16,483 nucleotides of DNA from an uncultured Clostridia bacterium (GCA_947629615.1 CANRER010000018.1:1-16483); one strand, 5' to 3'; positions 1-7,562 are shown, numbered from the stretch's first letter. A program made the numbers and translations. Notes: a model not told the origin generated them from the letters alone.

Positions 1-523
1 CATTTGTTTATTCATGTTTCTATTTTACCATATTTTTATTACTTTTTCAACCCTTTGATTCTGTGCGGTATTGCCTTTATTGTATTTCTGGAGAACCTGC
101 AGGAATTTTTAAGTGCAGAGCTTTGTGAAATAACAGATAGTACGGTTTCTTTTCCGGTTGGATTATTGCAGTGGGGGGGGGGAATGTGTAAAAATATATT
201 TTATGCACTATAGTTCATTTTCCGAGGCAAAGCAAAAATGGGATGAACGTAAGAAAAGAGTGGATTATGCCAATCTTGTAATTCTATGGCTAATTCCATC
301 TAATCTAACAAACGAAGATGTAATTCGATTTGAACATTTGCCATATAAACGGAAATTTTTAATTACATATGAAAACCCGAGCAACAGCAAAAATATCATT
401 GTAAATCGAGTATTTCATAAAAAGTATTTCCCCGGAAAAATATTGACATATCCGTCGAAATTTTCCATTAAAAAATACATGGACGAAATTGACTATGTCA
501 GTATTTTAAATTCTGAACCATAA
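1..523 (+). pseudogene. DUF1919-like glycan biosynthesis protein, 5'-truncated and frameshifted at poly-G
   Basis: The gene is open from the left edge of the window, so its start is outside. The first frame (codons from position 1/4) encodes a stretch with FLENLQEFL and FPVGLL, then runs into a G10 tract and stops at 211-213. The frame that follows the tract, readable from a TTG at 158, gives IYFMHYSSFSEAKQKW then DERKKRVDYANLVILW and stops at 521-523. Together these follow the order seen in DUF1919 proteins, which are found in exopolysaccharide and capsule clusters; their exact reaction is not established. Removing one G (or adding two) joins the frames as LQWGGECVKIYF. The region is far richer in A+T than the genes to its right and shows no strong ribosome binding site at the TTG. 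The family call is from memory of the motif. Whether the break is real, phase-variable or a sequencing error cannot be decided here. Confidence 0.62.
173..182 (+). repeat. G10 homopolymer tract inside the DUF1919-like gene
   Basis: Ten consecutive G lie exactly where the upstream and downstream reading frames of the DUF1919-like gene must be joined. Nine or twelve G give one continuous frame; ten do not. Tracts of this length slip during replication and are the usual basis of phase-variable surface-glycan genes. They are also prone to sequencing error. Confidence 0.9.
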
Positions 524-656
524 CTTATGATTGGATGTAGAGGAAAGAATCGCGGATGCTTTTTTAAGGCTACGGCACAAATAGATACTTATAAATACAG
601 CATTGATATTTCTGATTGCCAAATTTATTTTGCAATATTTATAAAGTTTTTACATG

Positions 657-685
657 TTGCATTTTAGGCGATAATGTGGTATATT
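657..685 (+). promoter_or_regulatory. Putative sigma-A promoter for ruvX
   Basis: TTGCAT (657-662), a 17-base spacer and TATATT (680-685), with TG one base upstream of the -10 (extended -10). It is the best promoter in the gene-free stretch 524-827 and would give a leader of about 135 bases before ruvX. Confidence 0.55.
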
Positions 686-761
686 TTATCCATGAGATTT
701 TGTTCTGCTTCCTCTGTTTTTAGAGAGGAATAGATTGCAATAGTAAAACCATTATACCACA
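675..761. repeat. Nested inverted repeats in the ruvX leader
   Basis: A 9-base perfect inverted repeat (TGTGGTATA at 675-683, TATACCACA at 753-761) encloses a 7-base hairpin (TTCCTCT at 709-715, AGAGGAA at 724-730). The outer left arm covers the -10 box, so the outer pair would act in DNA or in read-through RNA rather than in the promoter's own transcript. There is no T-run after the inner hairpin, so it is not a standard terminator. The rest of 524-827 shows nothing else clear. Confidence 0.35.
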
Positions 762-827
762 AGGAGTTCAAGGTCTCAATTTTCATTTAATTTTGCAATA
801 TGATAATTATGAAACGGAGGGCCGAAG

Positions 828-1238
828 ATGAAAATTCTCGCTTTTGATTACGGCGAGGCGCGGATAGGCATGGCCGTCAGCGACGCTATGGGTATATTGG
901 CGACTCCGTTGGAAACAATATCTGAAAAGGGCCGCGAGGCGCAGCTTGCGAAAACGGCCGAGGCCGCCGAGCGCGAGGGCGCGGAGCTGCTTCTGTTCGG
1001 GCTGCCGAAGCGCATGGACGGAACGCGCGGCCACAGGGCCGATTACACCGAGGACTTTGCCAAGGAGCTTTCCGCGCGGACGGGCCTGCCCTACGCCATG
1101 TGGGACGAGCGGCTCTCGAGCGCCGAGGCTCACCGCCTGCTCGAAGCCGGCGGCGTAAGCGGTAAAAAGCGCAAGACCAAGGTGGATAAAATCGCGGCCG
1201 TAATAATTTTGCAGGGCTATCTCGACGCCCACAGCTAA
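828..1238 (+). CDS. ruvX: RuvX/YqgF-family Holliday junction resolvase-like nuclease
   Basis: A 136-residue protein of the usual RuvX (YqgF/YrrK) length with an RNase H-like fold. In order it shows FDYGEARIGMAVSD (residues 6-19, acidic residue D7), GLPKRMDGTRG (58-68), WDERLSS (92-98, D93) and KVDKIAAVIILQGYLD (118-133, D120); these are the family's conserved metal-binding and structural motifs. Members are cytoplasmic and are linked to Holliday junction processing and to 16S rRNA 5'-end maturation. The ATG at 828 follows GGAGG (816-820) with a 7-base spacer. The DUF1292 gene starts 19 bases after the stop, which suggests one operon, as in Bacillus (yrrK-yrzB). The partner ireB, usually directly upstream in Bacillota, lies about 8 kb away at 9484. 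Confidence 0.93.
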   Translation: MKILAFDYGEARIGMAVSDAMGILATPLETISEKGREAQLAKTAEAAEREGAELLLFGLPKRMDGTRGHRADYTEDFAKELSARTGLPYAMWDERLSSAEAHRLLEAGGVSGKKRKTKVDKIAAVIILQGYLDAHS

Positions 1239-1257
1239 AATAATGGAGGTTAGGAAA

Positions 1258-1521
1258 ATGGCGGAAGAACCGAAGGATTTGATGGAAGAAATCGAGGAGG
1301 ATTTCGAGCTGCTCGACACCGTTGAGCTCGACGGCGAGCTTTACTTCATGCTCGTACCGGCGACCGACAGCGACGAAATCGACGGCGAGGTGTTCATCAT
1401 GCGCCGCGTTGAGCAAGACGGTGAGGAAATGCTCGAGGCCGTCGAGGACGATGAAACCTTTGACAAGGTTTACAATATTTTCAAGGAAAAAAATAAAGAC
1501 GAATTTGAATTTTTGGATTGA
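1258..1521 (+). CDS. DUF1292 (YrzB-like) acidic protein
   Basis: An 87-residue, very acidic protein with the DUF1292 pattern: TVELDGELYFMLVPA (about residues 21-35), then DGEVFIMRRV and a DDETFDKVYNIF stretch near the C-terminus. The family is widespread in Bacillota next to ruvX, and its function is unknown. The start at 1258 is chosen because GGAGG (1245-1249) sits 8 bases upstream; an in-frame ATG at 1243 overlaps that same ribosome binding site and is unlikely. It is probably co-transcribed with ruvX. The stop codon TGA is followed by a T-run, but no clear hairpin precedes it, and the 6S RNA promoter begins at the stop. Confidence 0.88.
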   Translation: MAEEPKDLMEEIEEDFELLDTVELDGELYFMLVPATDSDEIDGEVFIMRRVEQDGEEMLEAVEDDETFDKVYNIFKEKNKDEFEFLD

Positions 1522-1546
1522 TTTTTTCTTATCTCTGTGTTATACT
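1518..1546 (+). promoter_or_regulatory. Putative sigma-A promoter of 6S RNA
   Basis: TTGATT (1518-1523), a 17-base spacer and TATACT (1541-1546) with TG one base upstream of the -10. It places transcription start near 1553, about 16 bases ahead of the 6S closing stem. It overlaps the stop codon of the DUF1292 gene. Confidence 0.65.
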
Positions 1547-1552
1547 AATATC

Positions 1553-1752
1553 AGATAAAGATAACGCGCCCTGCGGTGTGCGCTATGATGGATTTAATTT
1601 AACCAACACATTTATAAAGGGAGGCTGATAAAGCCGTGGCGTGCATGCCTGCACCTTCGGGTAGTAGGAAGCCCAGGAGCGGTTTTGAAGCCACCCACCT
1701 GCTAAGGCAGGTTAAATATCTTCCATCGGGAAAACGGCATTGCGGGGTTTTT
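1553..1752 (+). ncRNA. ssrS: 6S RNA
   Basis: The non-coding stretch shows the Clostridia 6S RNA layout. An 11-bp closing stem pairs CCCTGCGGTGT (1569-1579) with the segment at 1737-1747 that ends in GCGGGG. Next come CCAACACATTTATAAAGGGAGG (given as 1602-1611 and 1612-1623) and a GTGGC/GCCAC stem (1636-1640 with 1690-1694) that carries GTGCA-TGCC-TGCAC. A small hairpin ACCTGC-TAAG-GCAGGT follows (1697-1712). The large, mostly single-stranded middle matches the open-promoter mimic that binds sigma-A RNA polymerase holoenzyme and lowers transcription in slow growth. The length, about 195-200 bases, fits the family. The ends are estimated from the promoter and closing stem. A covariance-model search would settle the call. 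Confidence 0.85.
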
Positions 1753-1762
1753 ACAAAAAGCG

Positions 1763-1788
1763 AAGGGAGCCTTAACGGCTCCCTTTTT
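1763..1788 (+). terminator. Bidirectional terminator between 6S RNA and the PurF-like gene
   Basis: Stem AAGGGAGCC (1763-1771) pairs with GGCTCCCTT (1777-1785) around a TTAAC loop and runs into T5 (1784-1788). On the other strand the same hairpin is followed by CGCTTTTT, so it can also end the leftward PurF-like transcript, whose stop codon is at 1802-1804. Confidence 0.88.
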
Positions 1789-1801
1789 CGCAGGGCGGCT
1801 G

Positions 1802-3214
1802 TTATTCCCGCCCGTTCCAGCAATATGTGCAAAGCTTATCCGCGTCCACCCCGACGGACTTTATCATGTCGTCAAGGCGGTGATAGCGCAGCGACGTGAA
1901 ATGAAGCTTTTCCTCAATCCGCTTAACCATAGTCTTATACTTCTCACTGTCCGGGTCGGCGTACTCCTTCAGCGTTTCGTCGGAGGGGTCCTCGCCCTCA
2001 AGCTCCTTTATCACCCTTCTGGTGATAAGCTCCATCTCGGAGGTGGAGCGCGAGAAATTCAAATACTTGCAGCCGTACAGCAGCGGAGGGCAGCCCGTGC
2101 GGATATGCACCTCGCGCGCGCCGCTCTCGTAAAGAAATTCCGTCGTTTCGCGAAGCTGCGTTCCGCGGACGATAGAATCGTCGATTAGCAGCAGGCTTTT
2201 GCCGTCGATAAGGTCATGTATGGGAATGAGCTTCATTCTGGCGATAAGGTCACGCCGGCTTTGGTGCGTGGGCATAAAGGAGCGCGGCCAAGTGGGCGTA
2301 TACTTGACAAAGGGCCTCGCGAACTGCACGCCCGACTCGTTCGCGTAGCCGATGGCGTGGGCAATGCCCGAATCCGGCACACCGGCGACAAGGTCGGGCT
2401 CGACCTGCTTGTCGTCGTGCATGGCGAGGTATTTTCCGCAGCAATAGCGCATACTCGCGACGCTTCTCCCCTCGTAGGACGAGGACGGATAGCCGTAATA
2501 CACCCACAGGAAGGTACAAATGCGCATTTTGTCGCCGGGGGCGACAAGGGTTTTTACCTCGTCGGGGGTGATGATGTCGATTTCGCCGGGGCCAAGCTCC
2601 TTAAAGTCGCTGTAGCCGAGGTTAAGGTAGGCGAAGCTTTCAAAGCTGGCGCAGTAGCCGTCGTCCTTTTTGCCAAGGACTATCGGCGTTCGGCCCAGCC
2701 TGTCGCGAGCGGCGTAAATGCCGAGCGGCGTAAGAATGAGCATACTCATAGAGCCGTCGATTATCTCCTGCGCGTAGCGTATGCCGTCGATAAAGTTTTC
2801 CTTTTGGTTTATTATCGAGGCCACAAGCTCCGTTTGATTTATGTCGCCGCCCTGCATTTCAAAGAAATGCGCCTTGTTTTCGATGATTTTTTCGGTTATT
2901 TCGTCTATATTATTTATCTTGCCCACGGTAGTTATGGCAAAGGTGCCGTGGTGCGAGCGCACCAGTATGGGCTGGGCCTCGAAGTCGGAAATACAGCCGA
3001 TGCCAAGGCTGCCGTGCATGGACGTGGACTCCGTTTGGAATTTCGTCCTAAAGGGCGCGTTTTCGATATTGTGAATGGCCTTGTCGAAGCCGTTTTCCTC
3101 GCTGTACACGGCCATGCCGGCCCTGCGCGTGCCGAGGTGGGAATGGTAATCGACCCCAAAGAACAGGTCGAACACACAGTCGTTTTTCGATGCCGCCGCA
3201 AAAAATCCGCCCAT
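1802..3214 (-). CDS. PurF-like protein with intact PRPP site and degenerate glutaminase site
   Basis: A 470-residue homologue of amidophosphoribosyltransferase, with a class II glutaminase-like N-terminal half followed by a type I phosphoribosyltransferase half. The PRPP loop LLLIDDSIVRGT (341-352) is intact. Four cysteines (C233, C382, C462, C465) sit where Bacillus PurF binds its 4Fe-4S cluster. The N-terminus is MGGFF, not M-C-G: the nucleophile Cys1 is Gly. The oxyanion segment HNGN reads TVGK, and the RYPT and (S/T)DSE positions are also changed. Glutamine hydrolysis therefore looks lost; ammonia-dependent transfer or a non-catalytic role is possible. The ATG at 3214 follows GAGGG at a good distance, and no upstream in-frame start would restore a Cys. 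It is monocistronic, has its own promoter, and diverges from the helicase gene. Automated annotation would probably name it purF. Confidence 0.85.
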   Translation of the reverse strand: MGGFFAAASKNDCVFDLFFGVDYHSHLGTRRAGMAVYSEENGFDKAIHNIENAPFRTKFQTESTSMHGSLGIGCISDFEAQPILVRSHHGTFAITTVGKINNIDEITEKIIENKAHFFEMQGGDINQTELVASIINQKENFIDGIRYAQEIIDGSMSMLILTPLGIYAARDRLGRTPIVLGKKDDGYCASFESFAYLNLGYSDFKELGPGEIDIITPDEVKTLVAPGDKMRICTFLWVYYGYPSSSYEGRSVASMRYCCGKYLAMHDDKQVEPDLVAGVPDSGIAHAIGYANESGVQFARPFVKYTPTWPRSFMPTHQSRRDLIARMKLIPIHDLIDGKSLLLIDDSIVRGTQLRETTEFLYESGAREVHIRTGCPPLLYGCKYLNFSRSTSEMELITRRVIKELEGEDPSDETLKEYADPDSEKYKTMVKRIEEKLHFTSLRYHRLDDMIKSVGVDADKLCTYCWNGRE

Positions 3215-3259
3215 AACTATCCCTCTTTCAATCTACACAATAGCCGTTTACACATTTTT

Positions 3260-3288
3260 ATTATAACACAGGGACATGATTAATTCAA
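3260..3288 (-). promoter_or_regulatory. Putative sigma-A promoter of the PurF-like gene
   Basis: On the minus strand: TTGAAT (3288-3283), a 17-base spacer and TATAAT (3265-3260), with TG one base before the -10. It stands back to back with the helicase promoter, 23 bases away. No purine-type operator was recognised. Confidence 0.75.
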
Positions 3289-3311
3289 TAGCTTTTTTTG
3301 CATAATTGGCC

Positions 3312-3340
3312 TTGCAATAAGACGGGCATTGTTGTATAAT
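3312..3340 (+). promoter_or_regulatory. Putative sigma-A promoter of the helicase gene
   Basis: TTGCAA (3312-3317), a 17-base spacer and TATAAT (3335-3340). The expected start near 3347 leaves a leader of about 30 bases with AAGGAGG (3365-3371) before the ATG at 3379. Confidence 0.75.
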
Positions 3341-3378
3341 ATAACTATATTGTGAAAAAAGTCGAAGGAGGCGGAAAA

Positions 3379-5528
3379 ATGGATATACTCGAGGGGCTTA
3401 ACGAGGCGCAGCGACGCGCCGTTACCGAAACCGAGGGCTATGTGCGCGTGCTGGCCGGGGCCGGCAGCGGCAAAACCCGCGCCCTCGCCCGCCGCTTCGC
3501 CTACCTTGTGAACGAGCTTGGCATAACGCCCGACAGTATTCTTTGCGTGACGTTCACGAACAAGTCCGCCGCCGAGATGAGCCGCCGCATACGCGCCCTT
3601 ACTGGCGGCGGCTGCGGGGGCTATATCTCCACCTTCCACGGCTTTTGCGTCAGCGTGCTGAAGGAGGACTCCGCCGCGGTCAATTACCCCAAAAGCTTTC
3701 TTGTGCTCGACAACGCCGACATCGACGCCATGCTCCGCGCGGTTTACGAGGAGCGCGGCCTGACGCTTCGCGACATGACCTTTGCCGACGCCCGCGACAT
3801 GATTGAAATGCGCAAGAACAAATACGAGCCGTTCTATTATCTCGACCTTATCAGCATGACGCCCGAGGCTCTGGCGCAAAAATACGCCGAGGCCGCCGAA
3901 CCCGCCGACGTGATTTTTTACGGCTACCTCTGCCGCCAAAAAAATGCTTCGGCCTTGATTACAATGACCTCATCAATTTTGTGCTTTACATATTTTCCCA
4001 AAACGACGAAATCAGGCTGAAATGGCAGAAACGGCTTGAATACATAATGATAGACGAATTTCAGGACATAGACGACCCGCAGTACCGCCTTATGGAGGCG
4101 CTTTGCGCCTACCACGGAAATCTGTTCGTCGTGGGCGACCCCGACCAAACGATTTACAGCTGGCGCGGCGCGAAAATAAGCTATTTGCTCGACTTCGATA
4201 AGCGTTTCCCCTCCGCGAAAACCATAATGATGGTACAAAACTACCGCTCAACGCCGCAGATAATCGCGGCGGCAAATTCGCTTATAAGCAAAAACAAGGG
4301 AAGAATAGAGAAAGACCTTCTCCCGACGCGTCCCTCCGGCGAGGATGTTTTGTGCCTGAACGCCAAAACCGCCGCCGAGGAGGCCGCCGCCGTTGCCGCG
4401 CGGATACTTGAGCTGCACCGAGCCGGCGAGGAGTACCGCTCGATGGCGGCGCTTTACCGCGCCCACTACGTCAGCCGAAGCCTTGAGGAGGCTCTGCTGC
4501 GTGAAAAAATCCCCTACACGATATACAGCGGGGTGCAGTTCTACTGCCGCGCCGAAATCAAGGACGCGCTCTCGTACCTGCGGCTTTTAGCCTACCGCGA
4601 CGACCTCTCCTTCGCCCGCGTCGCGAACGTACCCAAGCGAAACATCGGCAAGGGCAGAATGAAGCTGCTCGCCGACTATGCCGAGGAACACGGCTGTTCG
4701 CTTTACGAGGCCCTTTGCGAAAACGCCGACGCCGAGCCCTTCCGCGCTACCGGGGCCAAAGGGCTTATATCCCTTGTGGAGGGGCTTTCGCGCGAGATGG
4801 ACAGGCCCGTGTCCGAGCTGCTGACCGAGGCGATGACGAAAAGCGGCTACGAGGAGCTGCTGCGCACCGAAGGCAGCCAAGAAAGGCTCGACAATCTGGC
4901 CGAGCTTAAGCAGTCGATTTACGAATACGAAACCTCCTACGGCGAGGAATGTACGCTTGAGCACTATCTTTCCCACGTTGCGCTGCTACAGAACACCGAC
5001 ACGGCGGAAAGCGACCGCGTACGCCTGATGACCGTCCACGCCGCAAAGGGGCTGGAGTTCCCCAACGTGTTCCTCTGCGGTATGAACGAGGGGCTGTTCC
5101 CCTCGAAAAAAACCAATTCCTACCAAGGCATGGAGGAGGAACGCCGCCTCGCCTTCGTTGCGCTGACAAGGGCGCGGGACAGGCTTTTCATCACCTCCGC
5201 CGAGAGCGGCGGCCACGACGGAGAACCGCGCTATCCCTCGCGCTTTATACTGGATATTGACGAGGGGCTTTTGACCTTTGTGCGGGGAATTGAACCGTCC
5301 CTAGCCGCCGAAACGCGGCTGTATATCGAGCGCGCCGACAGGGATATTGCCATGCTCAGCGAGCCGCCGTCGCTTTCGGCGGGCGACAGGGTGACGCACA
5401 GCGTTTTCGGGTCGGGCGAAATTCTCGCCGTGGACGACGAAAAGCGCGTATATTCCGTGCAGTTCGACGACTTGCCTACCCCGCGAAGCATATCCTTCCG
5501 CGTGAAATTGACCAAGCTCAACAAATAA
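3379..5528 (+). pseudogene. pcrA: PcrA/UvrD-type superfamily 1 DNA helicase, split by a -1 frameshift
   Basis: Joined across the shift, this is a protein of about 716 residues, close to PcrA length. Part one (from ATG 3379, AAGGAGG 7 bases upstream) has the Q motif LNEAQ, Walker A AGAGSGKT (26-33), VTFTNKSAAEM and the 1B region. It leaves frame at A7 (3938-3944) and stops at 4018-4020 after 213 residues. Part two, open from 3945, continues CFGLDYNDLINFVLYIFS, then Walker B IDEFQD, VVGDPDQTIYSWRGA, NYRSTPQII, TVHAAKGLEF (about 552-561), VALTRARDRLF and a C-terminal Tudor-like domain (about 666-716), as in PcrA. The enzyme unwinds DNA in repair and removes stalled complexes. Neither half alone can be a helicase: Walker A and B lie in different pieces. 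The sequence on both sides is undecayed, so error, recent mutation or programmed frameshifting are all possible. Confidence 0.85.
3938..3944 (+). other. A7 frameshift site in the helicase gene
   Basis: Codons CAA-AAA-AAT (3937-3945) pass into the wrong frame. Reading one base back gives TGC-TTC-GGC (C-F-G) and the continuous helicase sequence. An eighth A would also repair it. The local heptamer A-AAA-AAT allows both tRNAs to re-pair in the -1 frame. Confidence 0.8.
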
Positions 5529-5555
5529 GACCCGCTCCATAATAGGGCGGGTCTT
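5527..5555. terminator. Bidirectional hairpin between the helicase and kinase-like genes
   Basis: AAGACCCGC (5527-5535) pairs perfectly with GCGGGTCTT (5547-5555) around an 11-base loop. The left arm begins within the helicase stop codon. T-runs on either side are weak (AATCATATCT to the right, ATTTGTTG on the minus strand), but the site lies exactly between two converging genes. Confidence 0.65.
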
Positions 5556-5568
5556 AATCATATCTACC

Positions 5569-6177
5569 CTACGCGAGGGAGGCCTCGAACCTTTCGGCGG
5601 CGTCGGCGATAAGCTCGACGGTAGCGTCCACGCCGAGAAGGCTGCTGTTGACGCAAAGGTCGTACTGGCGGGCGTCGCCCCACTTTTTGTCGGTGTAGTA
5701 GTTATAGTATTTTGCGCGTTTCTTATCCACGCCGCGAATGTGCGCCTCCAGCTGCTGATCCGTCATATTCGGCTCAACGGCCCGCTTACGCGCAAGCTTA
5801 TCCTTCATATTGGCGCAGATGAACACGCTCATGCGCGCAGGGTTGGTTTCGAGCACAACATCGGCGCAGCGGCCCACAATAACGCAGCTTCCGGCGGCGG
5901 CAATGTCCTTTATGGCCTTGCACTGTTCAAGATACACCCTGTCGCTCATCGGCATTTGGTACATATCGTAAAGCACCGAGCCGGTGGAAAATATCGGCGA
6001 GGCGCGGTGCTCGTCGTAATAGTCCATCACGCTTTCGACAATGCCGCTGTCCTCGGCGGCTTTGCGGATAATCTCCTTGTCAAAGAACGGCACGCCCAGC
6101 TTTTTCGCAAGCTTCATGCCAATCTCGCGGCCCCCGCTGCCAAATTCGCGGCCCAAAGTTATGATTACCTTTTTCAT
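5569..6177 (-). CDS. Cytidylate kinase-like family protein
   Basis: A 202-residue protein of the cytidylate-kinase-like P-loop family (PF13189 type), common in Clostridia and separate from canonical Cmk. It shows the phosphate-binding segment GREFGSGGREIG (9-20), a CVIVGRCADVVL strand-helix (98-109) and the C-terminal DKKRAKYYNYYT then KKWGDARQYDLCVNSS (151-179), typical of this family. It probably phosphorylates a nucleotide; CMP or dCMP is a guess from homology. The ATG at 6177 is chosen over the GTG at 6186 because GGAG lies 8 bases before the ATG and the GTG overlaps it. It follows the citrate synthase gene by 32 bases with no terminator between, so the two are probably co-transcribed. 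Confidence 0.85.
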   Translation of the reverse strand: MKKVIITLGREFGSGGREIGMKLAKKLGVPFFDKEIIRKAAEDSGIVESVMDYYDEHRASPIFSTGSVLYDMYQMPMSDRVYLEQCKAIKDIAAAGSCVIVGRCADVVLETNPARMSVFICANMKDKLARKRAVEPNMTDQQLEAHIRGVDKKRAKYYNYYTDKKWGDARQYDLCVNSSLLGVDATVELIADAAERFEASLA

Positions 6178-6209
6178 GCTTCGCACTCCTTTTCAGCTTT
6201 TGTTATTTT

Positions 6210-7562
6210 TTAACATTCTTTTCTGTCTTTAAGCGGAACGTATTCCTTATGCGGCGCGACGGCCCTGTAGGCCGGGCGGATTATCTTTTCCGCGCTGACG
6301 ATTTCCTCCAAGCGGTGCGCGCTCCAGCCCACGATACGCGCCACGGCGAACATCGGGGTGAAAAGCTCCGCCGGAAGGCCCAGCATACTGTACACAAAGC
6401 CGCTGTAAAAATCCACGTTGGTATTGACGCCCTTGTATATCTTCCTCTCGTCGGCGATAAGCTTCGGCGCGAGCCGCTCGACGGCGGAATAAAGGCGAAA
6501 CTCGTCGGCCATGCCCTTTTCGGCGGCGAGCTTTTTCACAAAGCCCTTGAAAACCTCGGCCCTCGGGTCCGACACGGAGTATACCGCGTGGCCGACGCCG
6601 TATATAAGCCCGGCCTTGTCAAAGGCCTCCTTGTGCAGCAGCTTGCGCAGATAGGCCGAAATCTCGTCGTCGTCCTTCCAGTCGCGCACGTGCTTTTTCA
6701 TGTCGTCGAACATCTGCACCACCTTGATATTCGCCCCTCCGTGGCGCGGCCCTTTAAGCGAGGCGAGCGCGGCGGCGATGACGGAATACGTGTCGGTGCC
6801 GGACGAGGTGACGACGCGCGTCGTGAACGAGCTGTTGTTGCCTCCGCCATGCTCCATATGCAGCACCAGCGCCAGATCGAGCACCCTCGCCTCGGTGTGG
6901 GTATAGGTCATGTCGGGGCGCAGCATACGGAGAATGTTTTCCGCCGTGCAGAGCTTCGGGTCGGGATTATGTATGTACAGGCTGTTGCCCAAGCTGTGGC
7001 TGTAGGCGTTATAGCTGTAAACCGCCAGCATCGGAAACTGGCTGATGAGGTTAAGGCATTGGCGCATAACGTTCGGCACCGAGGTATCCTCGGGGTCAAT
7101 ATCGTATGAATAAAGCGTAAGTATGCTCTTGGCAAGGCTTATCATCATGTTCTCGCTTGGAGCCTTCATAATTACGTCGCGAATAAAATTCTGCGGCAGA
7201 GTGCGCCGCTCGGCCAGCTCCTTGCGGAAAAGCGCGAGCTGCTCGCGGGTTGGAAGGTCGCCTATCAAAAGCAGATAGGCCGCTTCCTCAAAGCCGAACC
7301 GCTTTTCGGAAACAAAGCTTTTAACAAGCGTTCTCACGTTATAGCCCCGATAATAAAGCTCGCCGGGGCAAGGTTCGCCGTTTTCCTTGGCCTTGACCTC
7401 GGATATATTGGTAAGCCCGGACAGCACTCCGTTGCCGTTAATGTCGCGCAAGCCGCGCTTTACCTCGAATTTCGTGTAAAGCTCGGGCGCGACTGTATTA
7501 TTTTCCACGCACCGCCTTGAAATCGCCAAATCCTGCGGTGTTATCTCAAATATTCTTTCCAT
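6210..7562 (-). CDS. gltA: Citrate synthase
   Basis: A 450-residue citrate synthase that condenses oxaloacetate and acetyl-CoA. The catalytic triad residues can be placed: His238 in LHMEHGGGNNS, His325 in YGVGHAVYSVSDPRAE and Asp384 in NVDFYSG. Other family landmarks are KGPRHGGAN (270-278) and VGWSAHRLEE (411-420). It is longer than the minimal Bacillus enzymes, because an N-terminal region of about 80 residues precedes the core, as in several Clostridia. The ATG at 7562 is preceded by AGGAGG with a 5-base spacer; an in-frame ATG at 7595 lies upstream of that site and is less likely. No other TCA-cycle gene is nearby, so a biosynthetic role (2-oxoglutarate for glutamate) is inferred. A 2-methylcitrate activity cannot be excluded. 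The gene symbol is by homology. Confidence 0.92.
   Translation of the reverse strand: MERIFEITPQDLAISRRCVENNTVAPELYTKFEVKRGLRDINGNGVLSGLTNISEVKAKENGEPCPGELYYRGYNVRTLVKSFVSEKRFGFEEAAYLLLIGDLPTREQLALFRKELAERRTLPQNFIRDVIMKAPSENMMISLAKSILTLYSYDIDPEDTSVPNVMRQCLNLISQFPMLAVYSYNAYSHSLGNSLYIHNPDPKLCTAENILRMLRPDMTYTHTEARVLDLALVLHMEHGGGNNSSFTTRVVTSSGTDTYSVIAAALASLKGPRHGGANIKVVQMFDDMKKHVRDWKDDDEISAYLRKLLHKEAFDKAGLIYGVGHAVYSVSDPRAEVFKGFVKKLAAEKGMADEFRLYSAVERLAPKLIADERKIYKGVNTNVDFYSGFVYSMLGLPAELFTPMFAVARIVGWSAHRLEEIVSAEKIIRPAYRAVAPHKEYVPLKDRKEC

Noticed and set aside
527..667. A 46-codon reading frame starting ATG four bases after the DUF1919-like stop
   Set aside because: No ribosome binding site, low-complexity A+T-rich sequence and no recognisable family; its end overlaps the ruvX promoter.
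1636..1899. An 87-codon frame across the 6S RNA and terminator
   Set aside because: It runs through the structured RNA and a terminator hairpin into the antisense of the PurF-like gene; no family match.
2216..3283. A 355-codon frame antisense to the PurF-like gene
   Set aside because: It is a mirror of the G+C-biased third positions of the real gene; the PurF-like frame has clear motifs, a ribosome binding site and a promoter, while this one has none.
3280..3939. A 219-codon frame antisense to the helicase gene
   Set aside because: Composition shadow of a clear helicase sequence, with no family resemblance and running across the divergent promoters.
3938..3944. Confident claim of programmed ribosomal frameshifting in the helicase gene
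   Set aside because: A-AAA-AAT is only a moderate slippery sequence, no upstream Shine-Dalgarno-like stimulator or strong downstream structure was identified, and a one-base error explains it equally well.
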